Origin: Castellaniella sp049671645
GTDB lineage: Bacteria; Pseudomonadota; Gammaproteobacteria; Burkholderiales; Burkholderiaceae_B
Direction: 5' to 3'
NCBI RefSeq assembly: GCF_049671645.1
Contig: NZ_JBATVG010000014.1
Coordinates: forward strand, 62,001 to 126,000
Length of the DNA stretch: 64,000 nt
Part shown: piece by piece, positions 54,591 through 62,133 of the stretch
Numbering within the stretch: position 1 is the stretch's first letter
Layout: each line of letters begins with the position of its first letter
The notes under the pieces: generated by a model
Database searches by the model: none
The model's input: the letters and a program-made list of their open reading frames with translations, nothing else
What the model was told of the DNA's origin: nothing
Translations under genes and position numbers: made by a program

Positions 54591-55640
54591 TCAACCGCGA
54601 AAATCCGGCGGACTGGGCGGACGCGAACGCCCCAACATGCGCCAATACACCCAGAGATTGAAGATCAGCGCCACCGGGAACGCGATCACCGTGGCCGACA
54701 GGACCAGGCGCAGCGTCGCCACCGGGGCGGCGGCGTCCCAGAGCGTGACCTCGTCGAGCACCACGTAGGGGAAGAAACTGTAGGCCAGCCCGCCCAGCAG
54801 CAACAGCACGATCACCAGCACCAGCGCGTAAGGCAGGGCCGAGGCCCGGTAGCTGTGCGCGATCATCCGCTGGAGCGTCATTTCCGTCAGCACGAAACAC
54901 AGCAGCAAGGCCCCCCACACCAGCCCGACGGCCAGCCAATGATCGCCATCGCCCCATTTCAGGAAGACGCCGGCATTGGAAAAATCCAGCACCACCGATA
55001 TGCCGACGGCGCCCACGGCGCTCCAGCGCAAGGTGCGCCGCGCCCAGCCGACCGCCCGGACCCGGAGCTCCCCGGCTTCGCGCATCATCAGCCAGGCCGC
55101 CCCCAGCAGGCCGTAGACCGCCACCGCGCAAATGCCCATCAGCACGGCAAAGCCGGTGTAGCCCGCCCCGACTTGGTAGGCGACCGCCACCCGGGCCAGC
55201 AGATAGCCGTGGGAAAACGCGACCAGGACCGCGCCCGCCCCGAAACCGAATTGCCACCGGCCCTGCTGTTCCACCGGCGCCCGAAACCGCCACTCGAAGC
55301 AGACCGAGCGCAACAAGGTCCCCAGACCCAGCAGGGACAGGGGCAGATACAGACGCCCCAAGGTCTGCGACCAGGCATAGGGGAAAGCGGCGGCCAGCAG
55401 GCCGATGCCCAGGAACAACCAGAATTCGTTGGCATCCCGCCAGGGGCTCAGCAACGAGAGCATGCGCGGCCGCAAAGCAGTGGGCGCCACCAGGGACACG
55501 CAACCCACGCCGATGTCGAAACCGTCGAGCAACACGCCGGCCACCAGCACGGCGAAAAAGATCACCATCAGGGCCAAGGGCATCCAGAAGGCGGGATCCT
55601 GCGCCCCCAGGCCCACCAGCGCGGCCAAAGAATCAATCAT
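54591..55640 (-). CDS. CydB-like membrane subunit
   Basis: A 349-residue protein with about eight helices resembling subunit II of cytochrome bd oxidase. The family landmarks are AGVLLDGFDIGVG near residues 36-48, SPWRDANEFW near 65-74 (W-D-x-N-x-xW in CydB) and a C-terminal YVVLDEVTLWDAAAP. CydB itself carries no heme ligand in E. coli. The ATG overlaps the stop of the CydA-like gene (ATGA). Because its partner lacks heme ligands, its role in respiration is doubtful. Confidence 0.82.
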   Translation of the reverse strand: MIDSLAALVGLGAQDPAFWMPLALMVIFFAVLVAGVLLDGFDIGVGCVSLVAPTALRPRMLSLLSPWRDANEFWLFLGIGLLAAAFPYAWSQTLGRLYLPLSLLGLGTLLRSVCFEWRFRAPVEQQGRWQFGFGAGAVLVAFSHGYLLARVAVAYQVGAGYTGFAVLMGICAVAVYGLLGAAWLMMREAGELRVRAVGWARRTLRWSAVGAVGISVVLDFSNAGVFLKWGDGDHWLAVGLVWGALLLCFVLTEMTLQRMIAHSYRASALPYALVLVIVLLLLGGLAYSFFPYVVLDEVTLWDAAAPVATLRLVLSATVIAFPVALIFNLWVYWRMLGRSRPPSPPDFRG

Positions 55641-56986
55641 GCGCGCCCCCGATGACGAGCGACCGGCACCACGCCGTAGCGCAGGGTATGACCCAGCAAT
55701 TGGCGAAACCCCAGGGCCAGGGCGCCGTACACCAGGATCTGCAGCCCCAGGACCAACCACAGGGTGCCCGGCGCCTGCACGGTGCCGATTTCCCGAAGCG
55801 TGACAGTGCCGTAGATGGCATATGGCAGGCTGCCCACCAGCAAATGGCCCCATCCGGCCGCCTGCACCCCCAGCGCCACCCAGGCCATGGCGCGCAGCCC
55901 TGCGCGACCGGGGTCGCTGAGGCCGTCGGGCTCGAAGCCCATGCGCCGGCCCCGCCACCAGGCGACCAGCGCCATCAAGGCCAGCATCCCCGTCAGCAGA
56001 ACCGCCAGCCGCGAGCTGGCATAAGTCAGCCAGACGGGTGGACGCATGCCCATCAAGTCATCCAGCCCCTGGACCTTGTCCATCACGCCGCCATCCACCG
56101 CCGCGGCGCCGGGCAACCAGTCCGGCGGCACGGCGGGGCCGGTCAGCACCCAGGCATTGCGGCCCGCCGGCACGTCCAGCCAGGCCAGCAGGGACAAGCG
56201 CTCCGCCGGCCCGCTCTGCCACTGCGGCACGACCGCCGCCACCCGGGCCGGCTGAACCGGCAGCAACTGGCGTCCCAGCCAGGCCGCCATGCAGACCTGC
56301 AGGACCAGCGCCGCCAACAGCAGCCAGGCGCTCCCCGCGAACACGGCCCGGTCGCCCTCGTCGCTGGGCCGCGAGCGTGTGCGCTGGGCCATGATCGACA
56401 GCATCAGCGTGGCCGCCAGCATCAGGCCGCCCGACACCAGCACCCCGAACAGGGCCGGCGCGGCCCCGCCCAGCAGCGCGGGCCAGTCGGTGATCTGGTA
56501 GTGATTGTCGGTCAGCGTCGTGCCCACCGGCCACTGCAGCCAGGCCAGCAACACCACGATCCACCATGCGGTCAGCGATGTGCCCAGCGCCACCATGCCC
56601 ACGACCGCCGTATGCGCCCGATCGGACAGCGAACGCTGGCCATACAGCATGGCCCCCAGGAAGCAGGACTTGAAGATGAACGCGGTCAGGATGGCCATGG
56701 CCAGCAGCGGCCCGGCCACTTCGCCGGCGCGATCCATGAAGTCGGGCCAGAGCGTGCCCAACTGCAGCAACAGCGGCAGGCTGGCCGCGAAACCGACGAT
56801 CAGGGCCAGCGCGTAGATGCGCACCCAGAAGCGGTAAGCCAGCAGCGGCGCGCCCCCACGGCGTGCCCGCAGGCGCAGGACGAACAGCACCCACGCCAGG
56901 CCGAGTTCCAGCGCCAGGAAGAACAGCATGAAACCCAGTCCCAGATAGAACTGGGTCAGCGACAGAACCCATGCGGTTTGAGTCAT
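55637..56986 (-). CDS. CydA-like protein without cytochrome bd heme ligands
   Basis: A 449-residue polytopic protein aligning with CydA along its length (VLSLTQFYLGLG at the start, ALGTSLTAWWIVVLLAWLQ-PVG in the middle, AAGWGHLLVGSLPYAIYG near residue 378-394). At each heme-ligand position of E. coli CydA the residue differs: H19 is Met20, H186 is Val, M393 is Ala, and E445 is Leu. The invariant GRQPW motif reads GSLPY (residues 385-389), and E107 is Lys. The alignment was made by eye from memory of the E. coli sequence. It is therefore unlikely to be a normal quinol oxidase. The start at MTQTA is preferred. It heads a tight operon with a CydB-like and a ClC gene. Confidence 0.8.
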   Translation of the reverse strand: MTQTAWVLSLTQFYLGLGFMLFFLALELGLAWVLFVLRLRARRGGAPLLAYRFWVRIYALALIVGFAASLPLLLQLGTLWPDFMDRAGEVAGPLLAMAILTAFIFKSCFLGAMLYGQRSLSDRAHTAVVGMVALGTSLTAWWIVVLLAWLQWPVGTTLTDNHYQITDWPALLGGAAPALFGVLVSGGLMLAATLMLSIMAQRTRSRPSDEGDRAVFAGSAWLLLAALVLQVCMAAWLGRQLLPVQPARVAAVVPQWQSGPAERLSLLAWLDVPAGRNAWVLTGPAVPPDWLPGAAAVDGGVMDKVQGLDDLMGMRPPVWLTYASSRLAVLLTGMLALMALVAWWRGRRMGFEPDGLSDPGRAGLRAMAWVALGVQAAGWGHLLVGSLPYAIYGTVTLREIGTVQAPGTLWLVLGLQILVYGALALGFRQLLGHTLRYGVVPVARHRGRA

Positions 56987-57007
56987 AATGTGCGCTAGTT
57001 TATTATG
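56984..57007. promoter_or_regulatory. Inverted repeat between divergent cydA-like and glnS genes
   Basis: CATAAT and ATTATG, 12 bases apart, form an inverted repeat in a very short (32-base) space between the two start codons. On both strands the halves resemble -10 boxes (CATAAT), so they could be divergent promoters or an operator. The left half includes the ATG of the CydA-like gene. Confidence 0.35.
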
Positions 57008-57018
57008 CACCGGACAGT

Positions 57019-58770
57019 ATGACCACCGACGCCGCGCCTGTTTCCAATTTTCTGCGCACCATCATCGACAACGACCTGAAAGCAGGCCGCTACCAGGACC
57101 GGCGCTGGGCGCTCCCGCCCAGCACCGCCAGCGCGCGCCTCGCCGGGGCGGTCGATCCCGCGCGCATCCGCACCCGCTTCCCGCCCGAACCCAACGGTTA
57201 CCTGCACATCGGCCACGCCAAAAGCATCTGCCTGAACTTCGGGCTGGCGCGCGACTACCAGGGCATCTGCCATCTGCGCTTCGACGACACCAACCCTGAA
57301 AAGGAAGAAGACGAATACGTCCAGGCCATCATCGACACGGTCCACTGGCTGGGCTTCGACTGGTCGGCCAACGGCACGGAACACTGCTTCTACGCCAGCG
57401 ATTATTTCGAAACGCTCTATCAATTCGCCGAAGCCCTGATCCAGGCCGGGCACGCCTACGTCGACCAGCAGTCAGCCGACGACATGCGCGCCACCCGGGG
57501 CACCCTGACCGAGCCCGGCAAGGATTCTCCCTGGCGCGACCGCCCGGCGGCCGAATCCATCGCCCTGCTGCGCGACATGCGGGACGGGAAATACCCGGAC
57601 GGCGCCATGGCCTTGCGCGCCCGCATCGACATGGCCTCGCCCAACATCAATCTGCGCGACCCGGTGCTCTACCGCATCCGCCACGCCAGCCACCATCGCA
57701 CGGGCGACACCTGGTGCATCTACCCCATGTACACCTGGGCGCACCCGGTGGAAGACGCCCTGGAAGGCATCACGCACAGCATCTGCACCCTGGAATTCGA
57801 AGACCAGCGTCCGTTCTACGACTGGATCCTCGAACGCCTGGCCGAACTGGGCCAGTTGGCGGCTCCGCTGCCGCGCCAATATGAATTCGCCCGGCTGAAT
57901 CTCAGCTACGTCGTGACCAGCAAACGCAAACTGCGCCAACTGGTCGTCGAAGGCCACGTGCAAGGCTGGGACGATCCGCGCCTGCCGACGCTGGCGGGCC
58001 TGCGTCGCCGCGGCTACACGCCGGGCGCCATCCGCCTGTTCTGCGAACGGATCGGCGTCGCAAAAGCCGATTCCCGCATCGACTACAGTGTGCTGGAGCA
58101 GGCCCTGCGCGACGACCTGGACCCGACCGCCGCCCGCGCCGTCGCGGTGCTGGACCCGCTCAAGCTCGTCATCACGAATTTCCCGGCCGACCGCACCGAA
58201 CCCTGCACCGCTCCCGTCAATCCCCATGACCCGGACGGCGCGCGGCGCGAATTCCCGCTGACCCGCGAACTCTGGATCGAACGCGACGACTTCCGTGAAG
58301 AGCCCCCGAAAAAATACTTCCGCCTGTTCCCCGGCAACCTGGTGCGCCTGAAATACGGTTACGTGGTGCGCTGCACCGGCTGTGTGAAAAACGATCAGGG
58401 CGACATCGTCGAAGTCCATTGCGAATACCTGCCCGACACGCGCAGCGGCACCCCGGGCGCCGACGCCGTCAAGGTCAAGGGCGCCATCACCTGGGTCAGC
58501 GCGGCGCACGCCATCTCCGCCGAGATCCGCCTGTACGACCGGCTGTTCCGCGAGGCCCACCCTGATCGGGGCGACCAGGACTTCCTGCAGGCCATCAACC
58601 CGGACTCCTGCCGGATCACGCAGGCCTGGCTGGAACCGGGCACCCGGGCCGAGCCCGGCGCCTGCTGGCAGTTCGAACGGCTGGGCTATTTCGTCGCCGA
58701 CCGCCACGATTCCAGCGCCAGCCGACCGGTGATCAACCGCACCGTGACCCTGCGCGACACCTGGGCCTGA
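57019..58770 (+). CDS. glnS: Glutaminyl-tRNA synthetase
   Basis: A 583-residue class I synthetase that charges tRNA-Gln. The class I HIGH motif is GYLHIGHAKSI near residue 61, the KMSKS variant is YVVTSKRKLRQLV around residue 300, and the anticodon-binding beta barrels occupy the C-terminal third. Motifs FPPEPNG and RFDDTNPEKE identify the Gln/Glu branch and FDWSANG the GlnRS side. It diverges from the CydA-like gene by only 32 bases. minC follows after seven bases. Confidence 0.96.
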   Translation: MTTDAAPVSNFLRTIIDNDLKAGRYQDRRWALPPSTASARLAGAVDPARIRTRFPPEPNGYLHIGHAKSICLNFGLARDYQGICHLRFDDTNPEKEEDEYVQAIIDTVHWLGFDWSANGTEHCFYASDYFETLYQFAEALIQAGHAYVDQQSADDMRATRGTLTEPGKDSPWRDRPAAESIALLRDMRDGKYPDGAMALRARIDMASPNINLRDPVLYRIRHASHHRTGDTWCIYPMYTWAHPVEDALEGITHSICTLEFEDQRPFYDWILERLAELGQLAAPLPRQYEFARLNLSYVVTSKRKLRQLVVEGHVQGWDDPRLPTLAGLRRRGYTPGAIRLFCERIGVAKADSRIDYSVLEQALRDDLDPTAARAVAVLDPLKLVITNFPADRTEPCTAPVNPHDPDGARREFPLTRELWIERDDFREEPPKKYFRLFPGNLVRLKYGYVVRCTGCVKNDQGDIVEVHCEYLPDTRSGTPGADAVKVKGAITWVSAAHAISAEIRLYDRLFREAHPDRGDQDFLQAINPDSCRITQAWLEPGTRAEPGACWQFERLGYFVADRHDSSASRPVINRTVTLRDTWA

Positions 58771-58777
58771 TACCACC

Positions 58778-59548
58778 ATGGCTACCCGATCCGACACGCT
58801 GGATTTCAAGAGCGCGACACTCTACACGCTGCGCGCCGTGCTGCACACGGCCGATACCCACGCCCTGCTGCAGGCGCTGGACGAGCGCATGCGCGAGGCC
58901 GGCGCCTTCTACGAAAACGAACCCGTCATCCTGGACGCGCTGGGCCTGGAGCAGGCCCCCGACTGGAAGGCCCTGATGGCCGCGCTGCGCAAGCACCACC
59001 TGCATCCCATCGGGGCGCAGATCGACCCGGCCCTGCAGACATCCGCCCTGAAGGCGGGTCTGGCGCCGCTGGACGCCTCGGCCGGCCGCCCCGCCGCCAC
59101 AGGCAATCCGGACCCATCCGATACACGGGACGATGCGCCCGCCGTCAGCCTGATCCCGGCCGCGGCGGCTGCCGCGCCGGCATTGCCGGACACCCCGAAG
59201 ACCGCGGCGCCCGGCGCCAGCCAGACGCTGGTCGTCCGCCACCCGCTGAGATCCGGCCAACGCATCTATGCCAAGGGCGGCGATCTGATCGTCATGGGTC
59301 AGGTCAGCCAGGGGGCCGAGGTCATCGCCGACGGTCACATCCACGTCTACGGCCCCTTGCGCGGCAAGGCCATGGCCGGCGCCCAGGGGCGCGCCGACGC
59401 CATGATCCTGACCACCCAACTGGACCCGGAACTGCTGGCCATCGCCGGCGTCTACCGGGTGGTTGAAACCCGTTTGCCGGAAACACTGCATAATCAAGCT
59501 GCCCAGATCACGCTGGACGGCGAAACGCTGCGAATCCGGGCACTCTAA
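58778..59548 (+). CDS. minC: Septum-site inhibitor MinC
   Basis: A 256-residue FtsZ antagonist that prevents polar division. The N-terminal domain (DTLDFKSATLYTLRAVLHT, about residues 5-100) binds FtsZ. An Ala/Pro-rich linker (about 100-150) leads to the C-terminal beta-helix that binds MinD (VVRHPLRSGQRIYAKGGDL, VIADGHIHVYGPLRGKAMAG). It begins the minCDE cluster, but it lies 103 bases upstream of minD, so minDE may have an additional promoter. Confidence 0.95.
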   Translation: MATRSDTLDFKSATLYTLRAVLHTADTHALLQALDERMREAGAFYENEPVILDALGLEQAPDWKALMAALRKHHLHPIGAQIDPALQTSALKAGLAPLDASAGRPAATGNPDPSDTRDDAPAVSLIPAAAAAAPALPDTPKTAAPGASQTLVVRHPLRSGQRIYAKGGDLIVMGQVSQGAEVIADGHIHVYGPLRGKAMAGAQGRADAMILTTQLDPELLAIAGVYRVVETRLPETLHNQAAQITLDGETLRIRAL

Positions 59549-59651
59549 AAAATCGTCAAATGCGGATACGTTCGGCCACGACCTGCCCTATGTACCGCCG
59601 CATTTTGCTTTACGATGTCATGAACTTTGAAAACAGGGGAATACCAACACT

Positions 59652-60467
59652 ATGGCGCGCATCGTTGTAGTCACTTCCGGCAAGGGGGGCGTGGGCAAGA
59701 CCACCACCAGCGCGAGTTTTTCGGCCGGCCTGGCCATGCGCGGCCACAAGACCGTCGTCATCGATTTCGACGTCGGCCTGCGTAATCTGGACCTGATCAT
59801 GGGATGCGAACGGCGGGTCGTGTACGACTTCGTCAACGTCATCCAGGGCGAAGCCACACTGAACCAGGCCCTGATCCGCGACAAGCAGTTGGACAACCTC
59901 TACATCCTGCCGGCCTCGCAGACCCGCGACAAGGAAGCCCTGACCCGCGAAGGCGTGGAAAAGATCCTGAACGATCTGCAGACCATGGATTTCGAATACA
60001 TCGTCTGCGACTCGCCCGCCGGGATCGAAACCGGCGCCATCATGGCCTCGTACTTCGCCGACGACGCCCTGGTCGTCACCAACCCGGAAGTCTCCTCCGT
60101 CCGCGACTCCGACCGCATCCTGGGCATCCTGTCGGCCAAGTCGCGCCGCGCCGAAAAAGGCGAGGAACCCATCAAGGAACACCTGCTGCTCACCCGCTAC
60201 AACGCCAAACGTGTAGCCGACGGCGAAATGCTGTCGCTGGGCGACATCGAGGACATTCTGCGCATCCGCCTGATCGGCGTGATCCCCGAATCCGAAATCG
60301 TGCTGCAGGCCTCCAACGAAGGCATCCCCGCCATCCACAAAGACGAGACCGACGTGGCCCTGGCCTACCAGGACGTGGTCGCCCGCTATCTGGGCGAAGA
60401 AAAGCCGCTGCGTTTCGTCGACTACGAAAAACCGGGCCTGTTCAAACGGCTTTTCGGGGGTAAATAA
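59652..60467 (+). CDS. minD: Septum-site determining ATPase MinD
   Basis: A 271-residue membrane-cycling ATPase that recruits MinC. The deviant Walker A KGGVGKTTTSA is at about residues 11-21. Walker A' IDFDVGLRNLDL and Walker B VCDSPAGIE follow. The C-terminal amphipathic membrane-targeting helix GLFKRLFGGK is intact. minE starts two bases after its stop. Confidence 0.98.
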   Translation: MARIVVVTSGKGGVGKTTTSASFSAGLAMRGHKTVVIDFDVGLRNLDLIMGCERRVVYDFVNVIQGEATLNQALIRDKQLDNLYILPASQTRDKEALTREGVEKILNDLQTMDFEYIVCDSPAGIETGAIMASYFADDALVVTNPEVSSVRDSDRILGILSAKSRRAEKGEEPIKEHLLLTRYNAKRVADGEMLSLGDIEDILRIRLIGVIPESEIVLQASNEGIPAIHKDETDVALAYQDVVARYLGEEKPLRFVDYEKPGLFKRLFGGK

Positions 60468-60469
60468 GC

Positions 60470-60751
60470 ATGTCGTTCCTGGATTTCCTGCGCGGATCAA
60501 AGAAAAATTCGGCCAGCATCGCCAAAGACCGGCTGCAACTCATCCTGATCAATGAACGCAGCAGCGGCCACAGCCCGGACTTCCTGCAGCAGATGCAGCA
60601 GGAACTGATCGCGGTGATCTCGAAATACGTCCAGATCAACCCGGAAGACATCAAGGTCAACCTCGACCGCCAGGATTCTCTGGAGGTCCTGGAAGTGAAG
60701 ATCGAAATGCCCCAGGACGAGGCCGGACGCAAACCAGCCCCTGCGGGCTGA
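60470..60751 (+). CDS. minE: Cell division topological specificity factor MinE
   Basis: A 93-residue protein that stimulates MinD ATPase and drives pole-to-pole oscillation. The N-terminal membrane/MinD-contact helix SFLDFLRGSKKNSASIAKDR and the C-terminal dimerisation domain (INPEDIKVNLDRQD) are typical. The C-terminal tail EAGRKPAPAG overlaps a CAGCCC/GGGCTG hairpin at the stop. It ends the min operon. Confidence 0.97.
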   Translation: MSFLDFLRGSKKNSASIAKDRLQLILINERSSGHSPDFLQQMQQELIAVISKYVQINPEDIKVNLDRQDSLEVLEVKIEMPQDEAGRKPAPAG

Positions 60752-60860
60752 TTCGCGCCTGCCGAATCAAAGCGGCCTGCAAGCCGCGACGTGTAAAAGC
60801 AGTCCGCAACTGGACGGGACGCGCATCTTCGTCCGCTTGCCCCGGACTGCGAGTTTGTAG

Positions 60861-61099
60861 TTTCGGGCTGTGCAGAGCGGGGCTGCCGGTCGCGAACTTC
60901 GAGCCCGCCAAGATGAACGGCATCAGCGGGGTGGCAAGCGAGCCACCGTTCAAGCGGGACGCTTGTGCTCAGTCCGGGGGACTGAGCACCCCGCGCGTTT
61001 GGCGAGCGCCCCGATGATGCCGTTGATCTTGGGGAGTCCCGGCAACGCCGGGACCGGGCGAGGTGAGCGGCCGGCAGCCCCGCTCTGCACAGCCCGAAA
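60861..61099. repeat. 239-nt nested hairpin element with 29-bp perfect arms
   Basis: Outer arms at 60861-60889 and 61071-61099 are perfect inverted repeats of 29 bp (starting TTTCGGGCTGTGCAGAGCGG). Inner arms 60908-60931 and 61009-61032 pair at 22 of 24 positions. The apex has GCGGG/CCCGC and an 11-bp stem (60965-60975 with 60979-60989) with a 3-nt loop. Side hairpins GGTGGC/GCCACC (60930-60947) and GTCCCGGC/GCCGGGAC (61036-61054) branch off. The rest of the minE-AEC gap upstream also holds small hairpins (near 60751-60765 and 60772-60785) and GCAGTCCG/CGGACTGC (60799-60850). No gene is supported here. It could be a MITE-like element, a structured RNA or an elaborate bidirectional terminator. 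Confidence 0.8.
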
Positions 61100-61111
61100 C
61101 GGGCCGCCACC

Positions 61112-61996
61112 TCATATCCAGGTCAACGTCGCCCAGACCACCAGCGGAATCACCCCCACGGACAGCAGATTGCCCAGCAGCACCACGCTGGCCACCGTCT
61201 TGGGCTCCACGCCGTACTGTTCCGACAGCAGATAATTCAGCACGGCCGGCGGCAGCATCACCGACAATGCCACCAGGCGCGCCCATTCCGGCGTCAACGG
61301 CAGCAGCCACAACACGAACGGTAGCGTCAACAGCCCCGCCAGCAGGTAGAGCGCATTGATGCGCAGGGCCAGCCCCAGCTTCTCGATGCGATCCTGGGAC
61401 AGCCGCACCCCCAGGGCGAACAGCATCAGAGGGATGGCGATCTGTCCTGTCAGATCAATGGACGTCGTCACGAACGCCGGAATCCAGTCCCGATGCGGCG
61501 CCAGGACAACCCCCAGCACAGCCGCCCAGATATTCGGATTGCGCAGCCACAGCCAGCGATTGCGGCCGCGCGACAGCAGGAACAGCCCCAGGGAAAACTG
61601 CAGCAGATTCGACAGCACGAACAACACGACGATGTCGCCCAGCAGGCCCTTGCCGTACGCCAGCATCATCAGCGGAATGCCGATATTGCCGGTATTGCGA
61701 AACATGCCGGGCACCAGGAAGGCCGTGCGCGACACCCCTCGGCAGCGCATGCAGGCCAGCAGCAGCCCCGGCACGATGATGATCAACACCCCCGCCGCCA
61801 CCAGCGGCCACCCCTGAGCCAGATCGACGGGGTTGTCCAGCAGGGCCGAGAACACCAGGGCCGGACAGAACACCATCACATTGGCATGGTTGATGAACCC
61901 CATGTCCGGCGGTCGGACCTGGCGCCGCCCGAAGACATAGCCCAGGGCCGCCACGGCAAACACGGGCAGGACAATGTTCAGCAGGGTCAGCAGCAT
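61112..61996 (-). CDS. AEC (auxin efflux carrier) family transporter
   Basis: A 294-residue membrane transporter with about ten helices. Family features are NIVLPVFAVAALGYVFGRR at the start, GFINHANVMVFCPALVF, then MFRNTGNIGIPLMMLA around residue 100, and the repeat GQIAIPLMLFALGVRLSQ in the second half. AEC proteins carry malate, malonate or other small organic anions. The ATG before LLTLLN is chosen, three Met codons being close together. It is alone, convergent with minCDE. Confidence 0.88.
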   Translation of the reverse strand: MLLTLLNIVLPVFAVAALGYVFGRRQVRPPDMGFINHANVMVFCPALVFSALLDNPVDLAQGWPLVAAGVLIIIVPGLLLACMRCRGVSRTAFLVPGMFRNTGNIGIPLMMLAYGKGLLGDIVVLFVLSNLLQFSLGLFLLSRGRNRWLWLRNPNIWAAVLGVVLAPHRDWIPAFVTTSIDLTGQIAIPLMLFALGVRLSQDRIEKLGLALRINALYLLAGLLTLPFVLWLLPLTPEWARLVALSVMLPPAVLNYLLSEQYGVEPKTVASVVLLGNLLSVGVIPLVVWATLTWI

Positions 61997-62068
61997 GTCG
62001 GAGTCGCAGATCAAGCAAAGCGCCCAGTGTACAGCGGCCGCATGACGGGCTTACGGACGCCCGGACGC

Positions 62069-62099
62069 GCAAGGGGGCTGCATCGCGCAGCCCCCTTGC
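62069..62099. terminator. Terminator hairpin after the acyl-CoA dehydrogenase gene
   Basis: GCAAGGGGGCTGC and GCAGCCCCCTTGC form a perfect 13-bp stem with a 5-nt loop, 35 bases beyond the acyl-CoA dehydrogenase stop (minus strand). There is no T run, so it may act as a processing or Rho-assisted end. Confidence 0.6.
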
Positions 62100-62133
62100 A
62101 CAAGCAACGGCCGAGGCCGCTGGTTCCGACGGA

